Source: a virus. From it: a stretch of 22,472 nucleotides of DNA. Positions 1 through 7,217 of this stretch are shown here, in pieces. The stretch is from positions 1 to 22,472 of the IMG/VR virus record IMGVR_UViG_3300034111_000621; one strand, 5' to 3'. A program made the translations under genes and the position numbers. Within the stretch, counting starts at the first letter, position 1; every line of letters starts with the position of its first letter. The notes below the pieces were generated by a model, which saw only the letters and a program-made list of their open reading frames with translations, was not told the DNA's origin and did no database searches.

Positions 1-1664
1 TTCCTCTCGATTGCTTGTTGCTGTGATGCTGAAAGCTCACGACCTTCTAATTGTTTGCGTTGTTCTTCTTCTGCTGCGGCAACTTTTAAATCTGTTTCTT
101 GTTGGAGGTTTTGTTCAATTTGGCTAAAGGCAAATGAAGCAGTATTTTCCAATATCTGTATGGCTGTCTGCTGTGCTAATTGCCTATACTCTTCTTCTTT
201 CTTTGCCTTTTCTTCTAAGTATTTTGTATCAATATCAGTTTGCTTTTTCTTTAAATCCTCGTAATCCTTTAACTCTTTTTCTACTTGGGCATAGATTTCT
301 TCGGAAGTTTTATAACGACCTTCTGATGCAATCCTGCTGTATATTTCATCAATTTCAAGACTGCTTTTTTGATATTCTTTTTGAATGTCTAACTGCCTAT
401 AGTAATTCTTTTTGAGTTGTGAGGTTGAATCAACATCCTCCATTGCTCTTTTGTTGGCTTCTTCTGTGGCTTTGGCTTCTGCCTCTGCTCTTTTTCGTGC
501 TTCTTCTTCTGCCTTTTTTAAGGCTTCTGCGTCTGCTGTTGCTTTTACTTTTGCTTTTTTCTCTTGTTGGTCTTTTAAATCTTTCTTTTCCTTTTCATCC
601 CACTTTTTATTTATTTCATCCCTTTGCTTATTATAAAGTTCAAAATTAAGCACTGTTTCTGCATCAAATGACGCTTGGCTTTGACCTGTTTCTTTTCTTG
701 CCTTTTCTCTTTGTTTAAACTCATAATCATAGGCAATCTTCAAGGCATCTAACTCACCTTTTTTATTTCCTTTTAATAACTCTAATCGCTTTTGCAATAC
801 TTTTTCATAAACATCTTTATCCTTTTCATACATCTTGGATAATCTTTCCTGAATCTGTTTAGTTGATTGCTCTGTGGTATTCATTTCAACAACTAAATAG
901 GCAAGTCCTGCAATTAACAAAGATATGCCACCCGTTGCCATTGCCATTGATGCAGTAATTTCTACTCCTAATGCTTTACTTGCTACTGCTGCAACTTTTT
1001 CACTCGCTGCTAAGGCATAATTTTTTACAATTCCCTCACCCGTTGCCAAGTTTGCCAACTCCTGAACACCTTGCAGTAAAGCCATTGCACTTTGAGTTTT
1101 TAGCAATGTCTTTTCAAGTTCCTTATTTTCACTACCCAACAAACCCATTGCACCTGTAACAACTGAAACACCTCCAGCTAATCCTCTGAATCCTTCAACT
1201 ACTGCATCAATCCTCTTTGTGTCGCTTGATAATGCCTTAATCTTTTGATTTACATCGCCTAAATGGTCGGTAAGTTCTGCCGCTCTCTTTGTGGCTTCAG
1301 ATAATTGTTTTGCATCCAATCCACCACTTGCAATCTGTGTTTTTAATTCTTTTAACTCTTGTTTTAGGGTTTTGCTTTTCTTTCCTGCCCCTTCCATCTC
1401 CTTACCCATTTCAGCAAAGTGTTCAGCAACTCCTTCTAATATTCCTGCTTGAATTTCTGCTTTAATACTTGCCATTTCATCACCAAAGTTTCCTGCTTCC
1501 TTTGTTGTGGCTTTTAATGTGTTAAGATATTTGGCTTGGGATTGATTTATTTCATCAATCTTTCTTGCATCTTCCTCAGTAATCTTTCCAATAAGTTTTA
1601 GTTGTTCAACCGCAGGTTGTAATCCTGTGGTGTCGGCAGTAAACTTGATAATTACGTTTTCCAC
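1..1664 (-). CDS. Tape measure protein (N-terminal 554 codons, cut by window edge)
   Basis: The reading frame is open from a GTG at 1664 to the left edge, so about 554 residues are seen and the C-terminus is missing. Two in-frame TAA codons lie about 9 nt upstream of the GTG, so the start cannot be far away. The protein starts VENVIIKFTADTTGL. It then has long, charged, Ala/Lys/Glu-rich helical stretches (KKAEEEARKRAEAEAKATEE and similar) and a hydrophobic segment (GGISLLIAGLAYLVVEM) near residues 220-240. Long coiled coil plus an internal hydrophobic segment, directly downstream of a chaperone-like gene, is the usual look of a siphophage or myophage tape measure protein, which sets tail length and is ejected with DNA. 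The assignment rests on composition and position, not on a specific motif. Confidence 0.8.
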   Translation of the reverse strand, partial: MENVIIKFTADTTGLQPAVEQLKLIGKITEEDARKIDEINQSQAKYLNTLKATTKEAGNFGDEMASIKAEIQAGILEGVAEHFAEMGKEMEGAGKKSKTLKQELKELKTQIASGGLDAKQLSEATKRAAELTDHLGDVNQKIKALSSDTKRIDAVVEGFRGLAGGVSVVTGAMGLLGSENKELEKTLLKTQSAMALLQGVQELANLATGEGIVKNYALAASEKVAAVASKALGVEITASMAMATGGISLLIAGLAYLVVEMNTTEQSTKQIQERLSKMYEKDKDVYEKVLQKRLELLKGNKKGELDALKIAYDYEFKQREKARKETGQSQASFDAETVLNFELYNKQRDEINKKWDEKEKKDLKDQQEKKAKVKATADAEALKKAEEEARKRAEAEAKATEEANKRAMEDVDSTSQLKKNYYRQLDIQKEYQKSSLEIDEIYSRIASEGRYKTSEEIYAQVEKELKDYEDLKKKQTDIDTKYLEEKAKKEEEYRQLAQQTAIQILENTASFAFSQIEQNLQQETDLKVAAAEEEQRKQLEGRELSASQQQAIER

Positions 1665-1945
1665 TATTTCTTATTAGCGGTTCTATTTAGTTGTTGGCTC
1701 TTCGCTTCGTTTGCGAAAAAAAAGAAATCGTACAAATTTAATGAATTTATTTGAAATGTTGGTGGAAGAAATTTCATTACTATTAATTTCAATCGTTCTC
1801 GGCTTTCAATTCCTCCTCTAACAGAATCAATGAATGAGCCACTTTCTGCAAACTTTCTATTTTGTCCACCACCCTCAAATACGTTAGGGAACTGTCTGCG
1901 TATGTATTTAAAAACGGTATCAATTTCTTTAAAGGTTCGTGCAAA
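1664..1945 (-). other. Possible -1 frameshift extension of the chaperone gene (gpGT-like)
   Basis: After the T9 run at 1943-1951 (zero frame GGT TTT TTT TTG), a -1 slip on T TTT TTT would continue for 93 residues in the -1 frame. It would stop at a TAG whose G is the first base of the tape measure GTG start (TAGTG). The fused product would be about 245 residues against 203 unshifted. Lambda G/GT and many tailed phages use such a -1 slip at this place. Against it: the first 150 nt overlap the zero frame and read like a shadow (Arg-rich), and the slip is 51 codons before the zero-frame stop rather than near it. Confidence 0.3.
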
Positions 1946-2400
1946 AAAAAACCATCTCCATATTTTTTCCAACTTTCAATCTTATGCTTATTGTATTCGT
2001 GGTCGTATCTCAATACGCTTTCTTTGTCATCAATAAAGGCTACTGAGGCAACCTTATAGATAATCTCTGGGCTTATGATGTATTTCAATCGTTCTTCAAA
2101 TCGTGCTATCTCAATGAACATATTTTTTAAGTCCAAAGATTTACCATTCTTTACCTCAGTGCATTTTTTCATTACTTCGATGTGATTGAGAATGTAATCT
2201 CTTGTAACTCCATTTTGAAGTTCTTCAAAAAATATTAAGGCATCCAATCCACGTTGGAATGGCATTGAATTTTTATCTTTAAACTCGTAGTATTTTACTT
2301 TATTACATTCAAATGCAAACTCTAAAGTAAATCCATCCTTTACGATTACATTAGAACTCGGTGCTAAGTTCTGTAATTGCTTTTTTATCGCTCCAAACAT
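1789..2400 (-). CDS. Putative tail assembly chaperone-like protein upstream of tape measure
   Basis: 203 residues, ATG start. No catalytic motif is visible. The sequence is mixed alpha/beta at the N-terminus (SSNVIVKDGFTLEFAFECNKVKYYEFKD) and mostly helical after that, ending in a charged helix (ILLEEELKAEND). A protein of this size directly before the tape measure gene is usually the tail assembly chaperone (lambda gpG position), which coats the tape measure protein during tail assembly; the role here is inferred from position. A run of nine T residues (1943-1951) inside the gene gives a possible -1 slip into an overlapping frame that stays open to the tape measure start. Its own start overlaps the end of the upstream 67-aa gene by 50 nt. 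Confidence 0.6.
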   Translation of the reverse strand: MFGAIKKQLQNLAPSSNVIVKDGFTLEFAFECNKVKYYEFKDKNSMPFQRGLDALIFFEELQNGVTRDYILNHIEVMKKCTEVKNGKSLDLKNMFIEIARFEERLKYIISPEIIYKVASVAFIDDKESVLRYDHEYNKHKIESWKKYGDGFFLHEPLKKLIPFLNTYADSSLTYLRVVDKIESLQKVAHSLILLEEELKAEND

Positions 2401-2554
2401 TATTTATTTTTATTTGATATTGGTTTAATTTCTTGTAAACTTTTACTTCTGTTGATCCGTTTGCAAATCTATGATATTGGTTGTTGCCTTGGCATCCACA
2501 AGAATGCCCTTGAGCAACAAATCCATTATTGTTTAAGATTAGCAACCAATTCAT
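2351..2554 (-). CDS. Small hypothetical protein with CGC motif
   Basis: 67 residues, ATG start placed immediately after the TAA of the preceding gene (TAA-ATG). The N-terminal half is hydrophobic then Gly/Cys-rich (GHSCGCQGNNQYHRF), and the C-terminal half is a basic strand-rich stretch (TEVKVYKKLNQYQIKINNVW). The two nearby cysteines could bind a metal, but nothing more shows this. It overlaps the downstream gene by 50 nt, longer than other overlaps here, yet both frames look protein-like across the overlap. Its place among tail genes suggests a minor virion or assembly role. I do not recognise the family. Confidence 0.55.
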   Translation of the reverse strand: MNWLLILNNNGFVAQGHSCGCQGNNQYHRFANGSTEVKVYKKLNQYQIKINNVWSDKKAITELSTEF

Positions 2555-2902
2555 TTAATCTCGGTAAATTATTGAGGTTAATATTTTATTAAGCCCACTC
2601 AAAGCTATACAATAGGCAAACATCCAAAAGTAACCGTAAGGCTGACCATCGTAAACAAAGAAAGCAAATGGAAATCCATAGAGTAGTATCATACAAGGAG
2701 GGCAGTTATAAAGTGGCTTTGTTATCCAAAACCATTCATCGCCAATGAACTTTTCAAATCGTTCTGTTATGGGCTTAAAAATCATTCCTTCCCCTGCAAA
2801 GATGTTGTGAATACCAATTATTGCAAGTGAGTTAAAAAAAAGTAACATAAAGACTTGAAATGCCTCAATCTTTGTGTTTAGAATCCATAGTTGTTCTTCC
2901 AT
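2555..2902 (-). CDS. Membrane protein with NCPPCM motif
   Basis: 115 residues from the ATG at 2902. A TTG at 2935 would add 11 residues and overlap the upstream gene; the ATG is preferred because it follows an A-rich leader ending AACAACACA. Two or three hydrophobic segments are seen (FQVFMLLFFNSLAIIGIHNIF; PPCMILLYGFPFAFFVYDG; YFWMFAYCIALSGLNKI). Between them is a CPPCM motif at the start of the second segment. CxxC beside a membrane segment recalls small DUF1360-like membrane proteins, an uncertain comparison. It sits among tail genes, so it could be a virion or host-envelope protein. Function unknown. Confidence 0.65.
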   Translation of the reverse strand: MEEQLWILNTKIEAFQVFMLLFFNSLAIIGIHNIFAGEGMIFKPITERFEKFIGDEWFWITKPLYNCPPCMILLYGFPFAFFVYDGQPYGYFWMFAYCIALSGLNKILTSIIYRD

Positions 2903-2922
2903 TGTGTTGTTTATTTTGGTTT

Positions 2923-3297
2923 TTATGAGCAACAAGGCACATTTTCTGTTCTTATTGCTGCATCTATTAATACCTTAGTAAAGTTTAAAACTATTTGAGA
3001 ATAATCATTTTCACATAGTGTTAAAATAACTGGTGTACATAGGTCAGTTAATTCAAATATCTGAACTATTATCTCTCCCGTTCCATCGTTCCAAAATCCA
3101 CTCAACAATCCATCTTTAGATAGTGATAGAGTGCCTCCTGCATTAGTTGTTAGCCTTGTCTTTAAGACCATCCCATTGGCAAAGGTAAACCTTACTTCAT
3201 AAATTGTTGTTGCCTCTAAATCTAAGTTTAAGGCGATGAAATCAATACATCCCGGTACATCTTGTTTGTATGTTGCGTTGCAATTAAGTAGTGCCAT
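2923..3297 (-). CDS. Hypothetical protein, possible small virion component
   Basis: 124 residues, ATG start 3 nt downstream of the methyltransferase stop. The sequence is beta-rich with few charges (ATTIYEVRFTFANGMVLKTR, then GGTLSLSKDGLLSGFWNDG, then EIIVQIFELT) and carries cysteines near both ends (NCNATY, CIDF, DLCTP, TLCEND, a final CCS). A compact beta protein just upstream of the tail chaperone position could be a tail tube, completion or decoration protein, but it is short for a major tail protein. I do not recognise the family; the structural role is inferred from place only. Confidence 0.6.
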   Translation of the reverse strand: MALLNCNATYKQDVPGCIDFIALNLDLEATTIYEVRFTFANGMVLKTRLTTNAGGTLSLSKDGLLSGFWNDGTGEIIVQIFELTDLCTPVILTLCENDYSQIVLNFTKVLIDAAIRTENVPCCS

Positions 3298-3300
3298 ATT

Positions 3301-3852
3301 TTATCTTTTTATTCCCCAAAAGTACAAATCTTGAGGAAATTCTAATCGTGTTTTAAATTGATAAATTAAAAAGTCTTTTTCAAAGTTAAAGTTGCCAAAG
3401 AAATTGCCCTCAGTTAAATTCATGTAGTAATCTTCCCAATCTTCGGCTTTACTTGTAAATGGTGAATCGCTTGGCGATGTTCGTTTTGTTCCGTGTTCAG
3501 GTCTGCCTGTGGTTGCACAAGTAAATAAAAATAAACCTCCACTCTTTAATAGATTGTCGATTACATTTCTTACCGTTTCTCTCCAATGTTTATCGTGTTC
3601 AAAGCATTCAGTAGAAATAACAACATCAAATTTGTGGTTCTCAGCAGGTTTAAATTCGTGGCCTTTGCAAACAATATCAACATTCTTACCTTCTCCAATA
3701 TCAATGCCAGTGTAATCGTAATTCTCAAATAAATATCGGTTGTTTCCATTAATATCTAAACTACCAATATCTAAAACGCTAACTCCTTTAAAAAAGTCAG
3801 GCATAAATTCTTTAACTGATTTGCAGAAGTTTATTTGCTCTTGATGGGCCAT
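3301..3852 (-). CDS. Class I SAM-dependent methyltransferase
   Basis: 183 residues. Motif I is VLDIGSLDINGNNR (about residues 26-39), the acidic end of strand 2 is TGIDIGEGKNVD (about 48-59), and motif IV is FDVVISTECFEHD (about 75-87). This is the Methyltransf_11-like layout used for small molecules, sugars and proteins rather than the DPPY-type DNA enzymes. It starts on the stop of the glycosyltransferase (TAATG overlap), so the two are co-translated and probably act on the same target, for example a surface glycan, a virion protein, or a host envelope sugar. Such pairs in phages are often accessory genes. The fold is clear; the substrate is unknown. Confidence 0.8.
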   Translation of the reverse strand: MAHQEQINFCKSVKEFMPDFFKGVSVLDIGSLDINGNNRYLFENYDYTGIDIGEGKNVDIVCKGHEFKPAENHKFDVVISTECFEHDKHWRETVRNVIDNLLKSGGLFLFTCATTGRPEHGTKRTSPSDSPFTSKAEDWEDYYMNLTEGNFFGNFNFEKDFLIYQFKTRLEFPQDLYFWGIKR

Positions 3853-4469
3853 TATTTATATTTTTCGGTAAATATTTTATAATCTTCTGCTTGTATAAGT
3901 CCAAATTCAGGAAGTCTTGTTGTGGTGCTTATATCACTTTCAATCTTGCATCCGTATAGCTTCTTGGCTTTGCCTTTAGCGTATTTGATTAGGTAGTCAT
4001 CACCACAAGCAATCTTTAACTCAAATGGAATATCTACATAGTTAGATTTGTGGATGAACATTGCACATCCATATCCATAGGGTCGTTCAACTACATCGGT
4101 AAGGTTCATTGATACGGATTGTTTTAAGGCATAATTCTCAAAACACATACCAACTACTCCAACATCTGTTAACTTATCGTTTAAGAAGCTAAAAACATTA
4201 GTGTCAATTAGGATGTCATCGTTAAGGATGGCAATGTTATCATTGTCGGCAAGTTTAACTCCATAATTCCACGACTCATTTACAAATAAATTTTCAACCC
4301 TTTTATCAATATAAAGTTTGGTGTTGTAAATCAATAACTCTTTTTCTAACTCGCTTCTTTCATTTGAAATTATAGTTATATCATTTACCAACTCGCAATC
4401 AATTAGCGATTGAATTAATGGCTTTATCTTGTCAGATTTCCAAAGGGTAGGTATGATTACACTGAACAT
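3852..4469 (-). CDS. Family 2-like glycosyltransferase (GT-A fold)
   Basis: 205 residues. The N-terminus FSVIIPTLWKSDKIKPLI is the first strand of a GT-A fold. ESWNYGVKLADNDNIAILNDDILID (about residues 65-89) ends in NDD, at the place of the metal-binding DXD. A later CGDDYLIKYAK could be the acceptor-side acidic motif. GT2 enzymes move a sugar from a nucleotide-sugar to an acceptor. At 205 residues it is short, with no membrane segments, so it is probably a soluble cytoplasmic enzyme. It overlaps the upstream gene by 13 nt and the methyltransferase by 1 nt. The acceptor could be a phage protein, modified DNA, or a host glycan; the sequence does not decide. Confidence 0.75.
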   Translation of the reverse strand: MFSVIIPTLWKSDKIKPLIQSLIDCELVNDITIISNERSELEKELLIYNTKLYIDKRVENLFVNESWNYGVKLADNDNIAILNDDILIDTNVFSFLNDKLTDVGVVGMCFENYALKQSVSMNLTDVVERPYGYGCAMFIHKSNYVDIPFELKIACGDDYLIKYAKGKAKKLYGCKIESDISTTTRLPEFGLIQAEDYKIFTEKYK

Positions 4470-4894
4470 AACACTCTATTATTTAATTGGCTTTGTAATT
4501 CTTGTATTTTGTTCGCTAACTTTTTAAATGTTTTTTTTTCTTTAAGTTCATGTAACAATAAAGCTTCGTTTATACCTTTAATACCTTTTGCATGAAATTT
4601 TGTACATTGAACATCTATACAATCATTAGTTGAGTATGTAAAGTAATTTAAATAAAGGCGTTCTGTTACTTTTTCGTTTTTTTTATAAACTCCCAATTCT
4701 AACCTTTTTTCGTACATTTCAATAATATCCTCAATTTCGAAAGAATTATTGGCATCAAACATTTTTACTTCTTTTATAAAATCTATACTATAAGTAAATC
4801 TATCATTAACGTACATTACTAAATCACCTTTTTTTAAAATAGGCTTTTGTTTATAAAATGTTATTGTTAAATTTTTGTGCTTAATTGTTTTCAT
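4457..4894 (-). CDS. Hypothetical protein, first gene behind a promoter after terL
   Basis: 145 residues, ATG start behind an A-rich leader (AATTAAAAACTATG). The N-terminal 60 residues look beta-rich and basic (LTITFYKQKPILKKGDLVMYV), and the C-terminus is a helix (LKEKKTFKKLANKIQELQSQL) that could form a coiled coil. No motif is recognised. A TAAGTTTG box about 20 nt upstream makes it the likely first gene of a transcript that also carries the glycosyltransferase and methyltransferase. It overlaps the glycosyltransferase start by 13 nt, so the three probably form one accessory unit inserted between terminase and tail genes. Confidence 0.6.
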   Translation of the reverse strand: MKTIKHKNLTITFYKQKPILKKGDLVMYVNDRFTYSIDFIKEVKMFDANNSFEIEDIIEMYEKRLELGVYKKNEKVTERLYLNYFTYSTNDCIDVQCTKFHAKGIKGINEALLLHELKEKKTFKKLANKIQELQSQLNNRVLCSV

Positions 4895-4913
4895 AGTTTT
4901 TAATTGTTGTTTG

Positions 4914-4921
4914 CAAACTTA
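4914..4921 (-). promoter_or_regulatory. Candidate promoter -7 box upstream of the 145-aa gene
   Basis: TAAGTTTG on the minus strand matches the Bacteroidota -7 consensus TAnnTTTG; a TTTTGG about 22 nt upstream could be the -33 element. It lies in the short gap after the large terminase gene and would separately drive the accessory and tail genes. Spacing is long, so confidence is modest. Confidence 0.4.
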
Positions 4922-4931
4922 CTAATTTTTT

Positions 4932-6176
4932 TTAATCTCTAACCAAAAACTTTGAACAAAATGTATTACAAGCGTATCTAAAAGTATCTAAGGCATCGGA
5001 TTGTTGGGCAGGGTCGTTTCTATCTGCTTTCTTAATTGAGCCATCAGGCAACACCGTAACATTCTCAAAGTCGAATTGCAATGGCTTTGTGTTGTCCTTA
5101 TCCAATAGAACATTCCCTCTACTCAATAAGCTATTAACCAATACTCGGTTATCCGCTAATCTCGGATTAACTACCGGCACCATCATTTGATTATTTGATA
5201 GATTTAATTTGGCTCTGATTATCTTGTAATAGTTCATATTGTCTTGAACCATCGCTGAGGTAGATGAACCACTTGCATCGCCAGTAACCAAGTAAAGTGT
5301 GTTTCCATACTTGGTCTTAATCACATCGCAAAGTTCATAAATATCTGAATTAGCAAGTTTAATCGTTTCGATTACTCGAATAGTGTCAAAGGATGGTATT
5401 TGTAAAACTGAGCAACTAATTGGGTTTTTGTTAAAGTCAAATGATAAAATTATCTCTAAGTTTTTTAGTATCTCAACTTTCTGCAAATGTTTATTAGGCT
5501 CAAAAGCATAAGCCCATAACATAGTGTCAAGGGTAACATCCTCAGCCAGATACTCACAATTAAAGTACATCGGATCAAGTGTTGCCTTTGCTGAATCTAT
5601 CTCTTGAGCATCCATAAATGGGTTGTCGTATGTTGTAAACTTCCATCCTTGCCATTCGTGTTGATACTTTTCATCGGTTGACCTTTTGAACAACTCTTTA
5701 AAGTAAGTCTTACCGAATTGAGGTGTAGATAAAAACCAACAATCCCCAATGTAATCTGTTAGGGTTGCTCTTATTGTTCCGTTCCAAGCGGTTTTAAGTT
5801 TTTTAGCTTTTTCGCACTCGTCAATAACTACTCGTTTGTATTTTCGACCTCTACCAGAGTCGGGTTCATCTAATGACCACATATCAATAACACCTCCCGT
5901 TATCAATCTAATTTGCTTTAATTGTTCATTCTTCTGCTTGATGGCATCGCCAAGTATTTTGACAATGTCAATCCAAAAGTCATTAAGGTCTTTGTATGTA
6001 GGGCAGAAATAAGCTACTGGAAATCCATCCAATGCAGGTTCAATAATTAGTTCTTTGGCTATGGAGGTCTTTCCAAATCTTCTACCACACTTCAAAACAT
6101 TGAATCGCCTTTTTGTTTGCATAATCAACTCTTGGTTGATATGCCTTTTTTGGAGTTTAATTATTACCTCACTCAC
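4932..6176 (-). CDS. terL: Terminase large subunit
   Basis: 414 residues. The ATPase domain has Walker A GRRFGKTS (31-38), Walker B VVIDE with catalytic Glu (116-120) and a coupling motif STPQ (150-153). The RNase H-like nuclease domain shows acidic residues in LSFDFNKNP (D247), VTGDASG (D300) and SDALDTFRYA (D394/D397). It packages phage DNA into the prohead, cutting concatemers with the nuclease and pumping with the ATPase, docked on the portal. The start is a GTG at 6176 overlapping the small subunit stop by 8 nt. Both catalytic domains look complete and the length is normal for this family. No portal gene follows, which is unusual. Confidence 0.95.
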   Translation of the reverse strand: MSEVIIKLQKRHINQELIMQTKRRFNVLKCGRRFGKTSIAKELIIEPALDGFPVAYFCPTYKDLNDFWIDIVKILGDAIKQKNEQLKQIRLITGGVIDMWSLDEPDSGRGRKYKRVVIDECEKAKKLKTAWNGTIRATLTDYIGDCWFLSTPQFGKTYFKELFKRSTDEKYQHEWQGWKFTTYDNPFMDAQEIDSAKATLDPMYFNCEYLAEDVTLDTMLWAYAFEPNKHLQKVEILKNLEIILSFDFNKNPISCSVLQIPSFDTIRVIETIKLANSDIYELCDVIKTKYGNTLYLVTGDASGSSTSAMVQDNMNYYKIIRAKLNLSNNQMMVPVVNPRLADNRVLVNSLLSRGNVLLDKDNTKPLQFDFENVTVLPDGSIKKADRNDPAQQSDALDTFRYACNTFCSKFLVRD

Positions 6177-6417
6177 GGACTACTTTTATAAGTAAATCAC
6201 TTTTACTTTCAATGTCTGCTTTTATGTCTGTTGGAATTAGCTTGGCAGCAATCTTATAAAATTCAGTTGTGTTGTTTCTACCCCAAATTAATAAATTTGC
6301 TTTTGGGTCTGCTTGTAGCTTTTCAAATACATCAAAAACTACTTCTTTAACTGATTTAGTTATTTTGTTTTTTGCTCCTTTCGGTTTTCCCGAATTGCCT
6401 TTCTCAAATTTTGCCAT
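6169..6417 (-). CDS. Putative small terminase subunit (DUF5681-like N-terminus)
   Basis: 82 residues, ATG start. The N-terminus FEKGNSGKPKGAKNK is the Gly/Lys-rich signature of DUF5681-type proteins that often precede large terminases. The rest is helical (VKEVVFDVFEKLQADPKANLLIW, then FYKIAAKLIPTDIKADIESK), similar in arrangement to small terminases that bind DNA through an N-terminal domain and oligomerise through helices. It overlaps terL by 8 nt and has its own upstream promoter. The role of recognising packaging DNA for TerL is inferred from the motif and position; the protein is shorter than classic TerS. Confidence 0.7.
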   Translation of the reverse strand: MAKFEKGNSGKPKGAKNKITKSVKEVVFDVFEKLQADPKANLLIWGRNNTTEFYKIAAKLIPTDIKADIESKSDLLIKVVRE

Positions 6418-6454
6418 TCGTATTTAATCGTATTTATCGGCTATTGCCATTGTG

Positions 6455-6482
6455 CAAATATACAAATTATTTAATTGTCAAA
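6455..6482 (-). promoter_or_regulatory. Promoter for the terminase operon
   Basis: Minus strand TTTG (6482-6479), 16 nt, TATATTTG (6462-6455), matching the Bacteroidota -33/-7 pattern with an exact TAnnTTTG. The start of terS is 38 nt downstream of the box. The -33 side overlaps the end of the 55-aa gene. The plus-strand sequence 6459-6477 resembles the TATACAAAT-NN-ATTAAT box found at the early promoters. Confidence 0.65.
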
Positions 6483-6634
6483 TCTGTTTCCCAAACTTTT
6501 AGAATTTCTTTGGCCTTAGCCCGGAATATGTTTTTTTTTGACTGAGGCACTCGAAAACGGAGAACTTCTGTAGGCTCTCCGTATTTTTGTTTTGCTCCTG
6601 CTCCTTTTGGGTTTTGGGTTGTTTTAGTTGCCAT
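6467..6634 (-). CDS. 55-residue basic protein, possible DNA-binding
   Basis: A short frame with an ATG at 6634 and a TAA at 6467, starting 2 nt after the previous gene's end. The product begins MATKTTQNPKGAGAKQKYG and goes on with EPTEVLRFRVPQSKKNIFRAK. The pattern KYGEPTEVLRFRVPQSKK, a strand entering a helix after a basic tail, is seen in small ribbon-helix-helix-like proteins of Bacteroidota phages and plasmids. Lysine and arginine are frequent. It lies just before the terminase genes and could be a regulator or a packaging accessory; function is inferred only loosely. Confidence 0.6.
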   Translation of the reverse strand: MATKTTQNPKGAGAKQKYGEPTEVLRFRVPQSKKNIFRAKAKEILKVWETDLTIK

Positions 6635-6635
6635 T

Positions 6636-7091
6636 TTATAAATTAAATAATTTTTTTAATTGTTCTTTAAATTTATCATTTGCCTCAATTCCTTTTTCTG
6701 TTGCCATTCCATCTCTAAAAGTTGGTGTTCTTTCTAAAATAGCGGTTAAATTTTCAACTTCTTTTGCTATTACTTTTGCTTGCTCATCAACAATTAATTG
6801 AAATTTGCTTGTAGAGTTGTCTAAATCTGCAAATGAAATATAACCGACTAATTCGTTTTTTGAAACCTCGCAATCATTTATTGTTGTCGAAAACCCTTTC
6901 AATGTCCAAATACAAGAAGCAACTCTACCCCAGTGGTTAGATTGTCTGACAACCCCTTCTGTCGTGTACCAATATTTAGAAGATACATTGCCAAATTTAT
7001 CTAAAGAAATATAATCGGGTGCGGTTGTAGGCAAATCACATTTTGAGAATGTTCCTTTTGTCATTAAGTGAAAATTGGTTGCGTTTGTCAT
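6636..7091 (-). CDS. Hypothetical protein (SNHWGRVASCIW motif)
   Basis: 151 residues, ATG start. The core KYWYTTEGVVRQSNHWGRVASCIWTLKG (about residues 39-66) is rich in aromatic, His and Cys residues and looks conserved, but I cannot name a family. The C-terminal third is helical and charged (VDEQAKVIAKEVENL, then ANDKFKEQLKKLF). A TACATTTG promoter box 25 nt upstream starts the transcript, and the next gene is the 55-aa basic protein. Its place between replication and packaging genes would suit an accessory or host-takeover gene. Function unknown. Confidence 0.65.
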   Translation of the reverse strand: MTNATNFHLMTKGTFSKCDLPTTAPDYISLDKFGNVSSKYWYTTEGVVRQSNHWGRVASCIWTLKGFSTTINDCEVSKNELVGYISFADLDNSTSKFQLIVDEQAKVIAKEVENLTAILERTPTFRDGMATEKGIEANDKFKEQLKKLFNL

Positions 7092-7115
7092 GATTCCTAA
7101 TTGTTATTTCTTTGA

Positions 7116-7123
7116 CAAATGTA
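7116..7123 (-). promoter_or_regulatory. Candidate promoter -7 box for the 151-aa gene
   Basis: TACATTTG on the minus strand, exact TAnnTTTG, preceded by AAAAATAAGTGTG. The same AAAAATAA-N4/5-TACATTTG layout is seen at 12780-12787 and 18536-18543. No good -33 TTG is at the expected distance. The gap 7092-7217 holds this box and a second TAGATTTG nearer 7205, and no other feature that I can see. Confidence 0.5.
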
Positions 7124-7217
7124 CACACTTATTTTTATTTTGTACCACGCAATCAATAATATTTTGCTTATTTTTTATAACTTGCTGAAAATCAAATCTA
7201 TTATTTTTGTTTTGTCG

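Noticed and set aside
55-1159. Plus-strand open frames across the left 1.2 kb
   Set aside because: They are antiparallel shadows of the tape measure gene: low-complexity Ser/Phe/Leu-rich products caused by the Lys/Glu/Ala-rich coding strand.
1701-1717. Short inverted repeat TTCGC...GCGAA with a following A-run
   Set aside because: A 5-bp stem with 7-nt loop is weak, and it lies where a frameshift extension may be coding; not enough to call a terminator.
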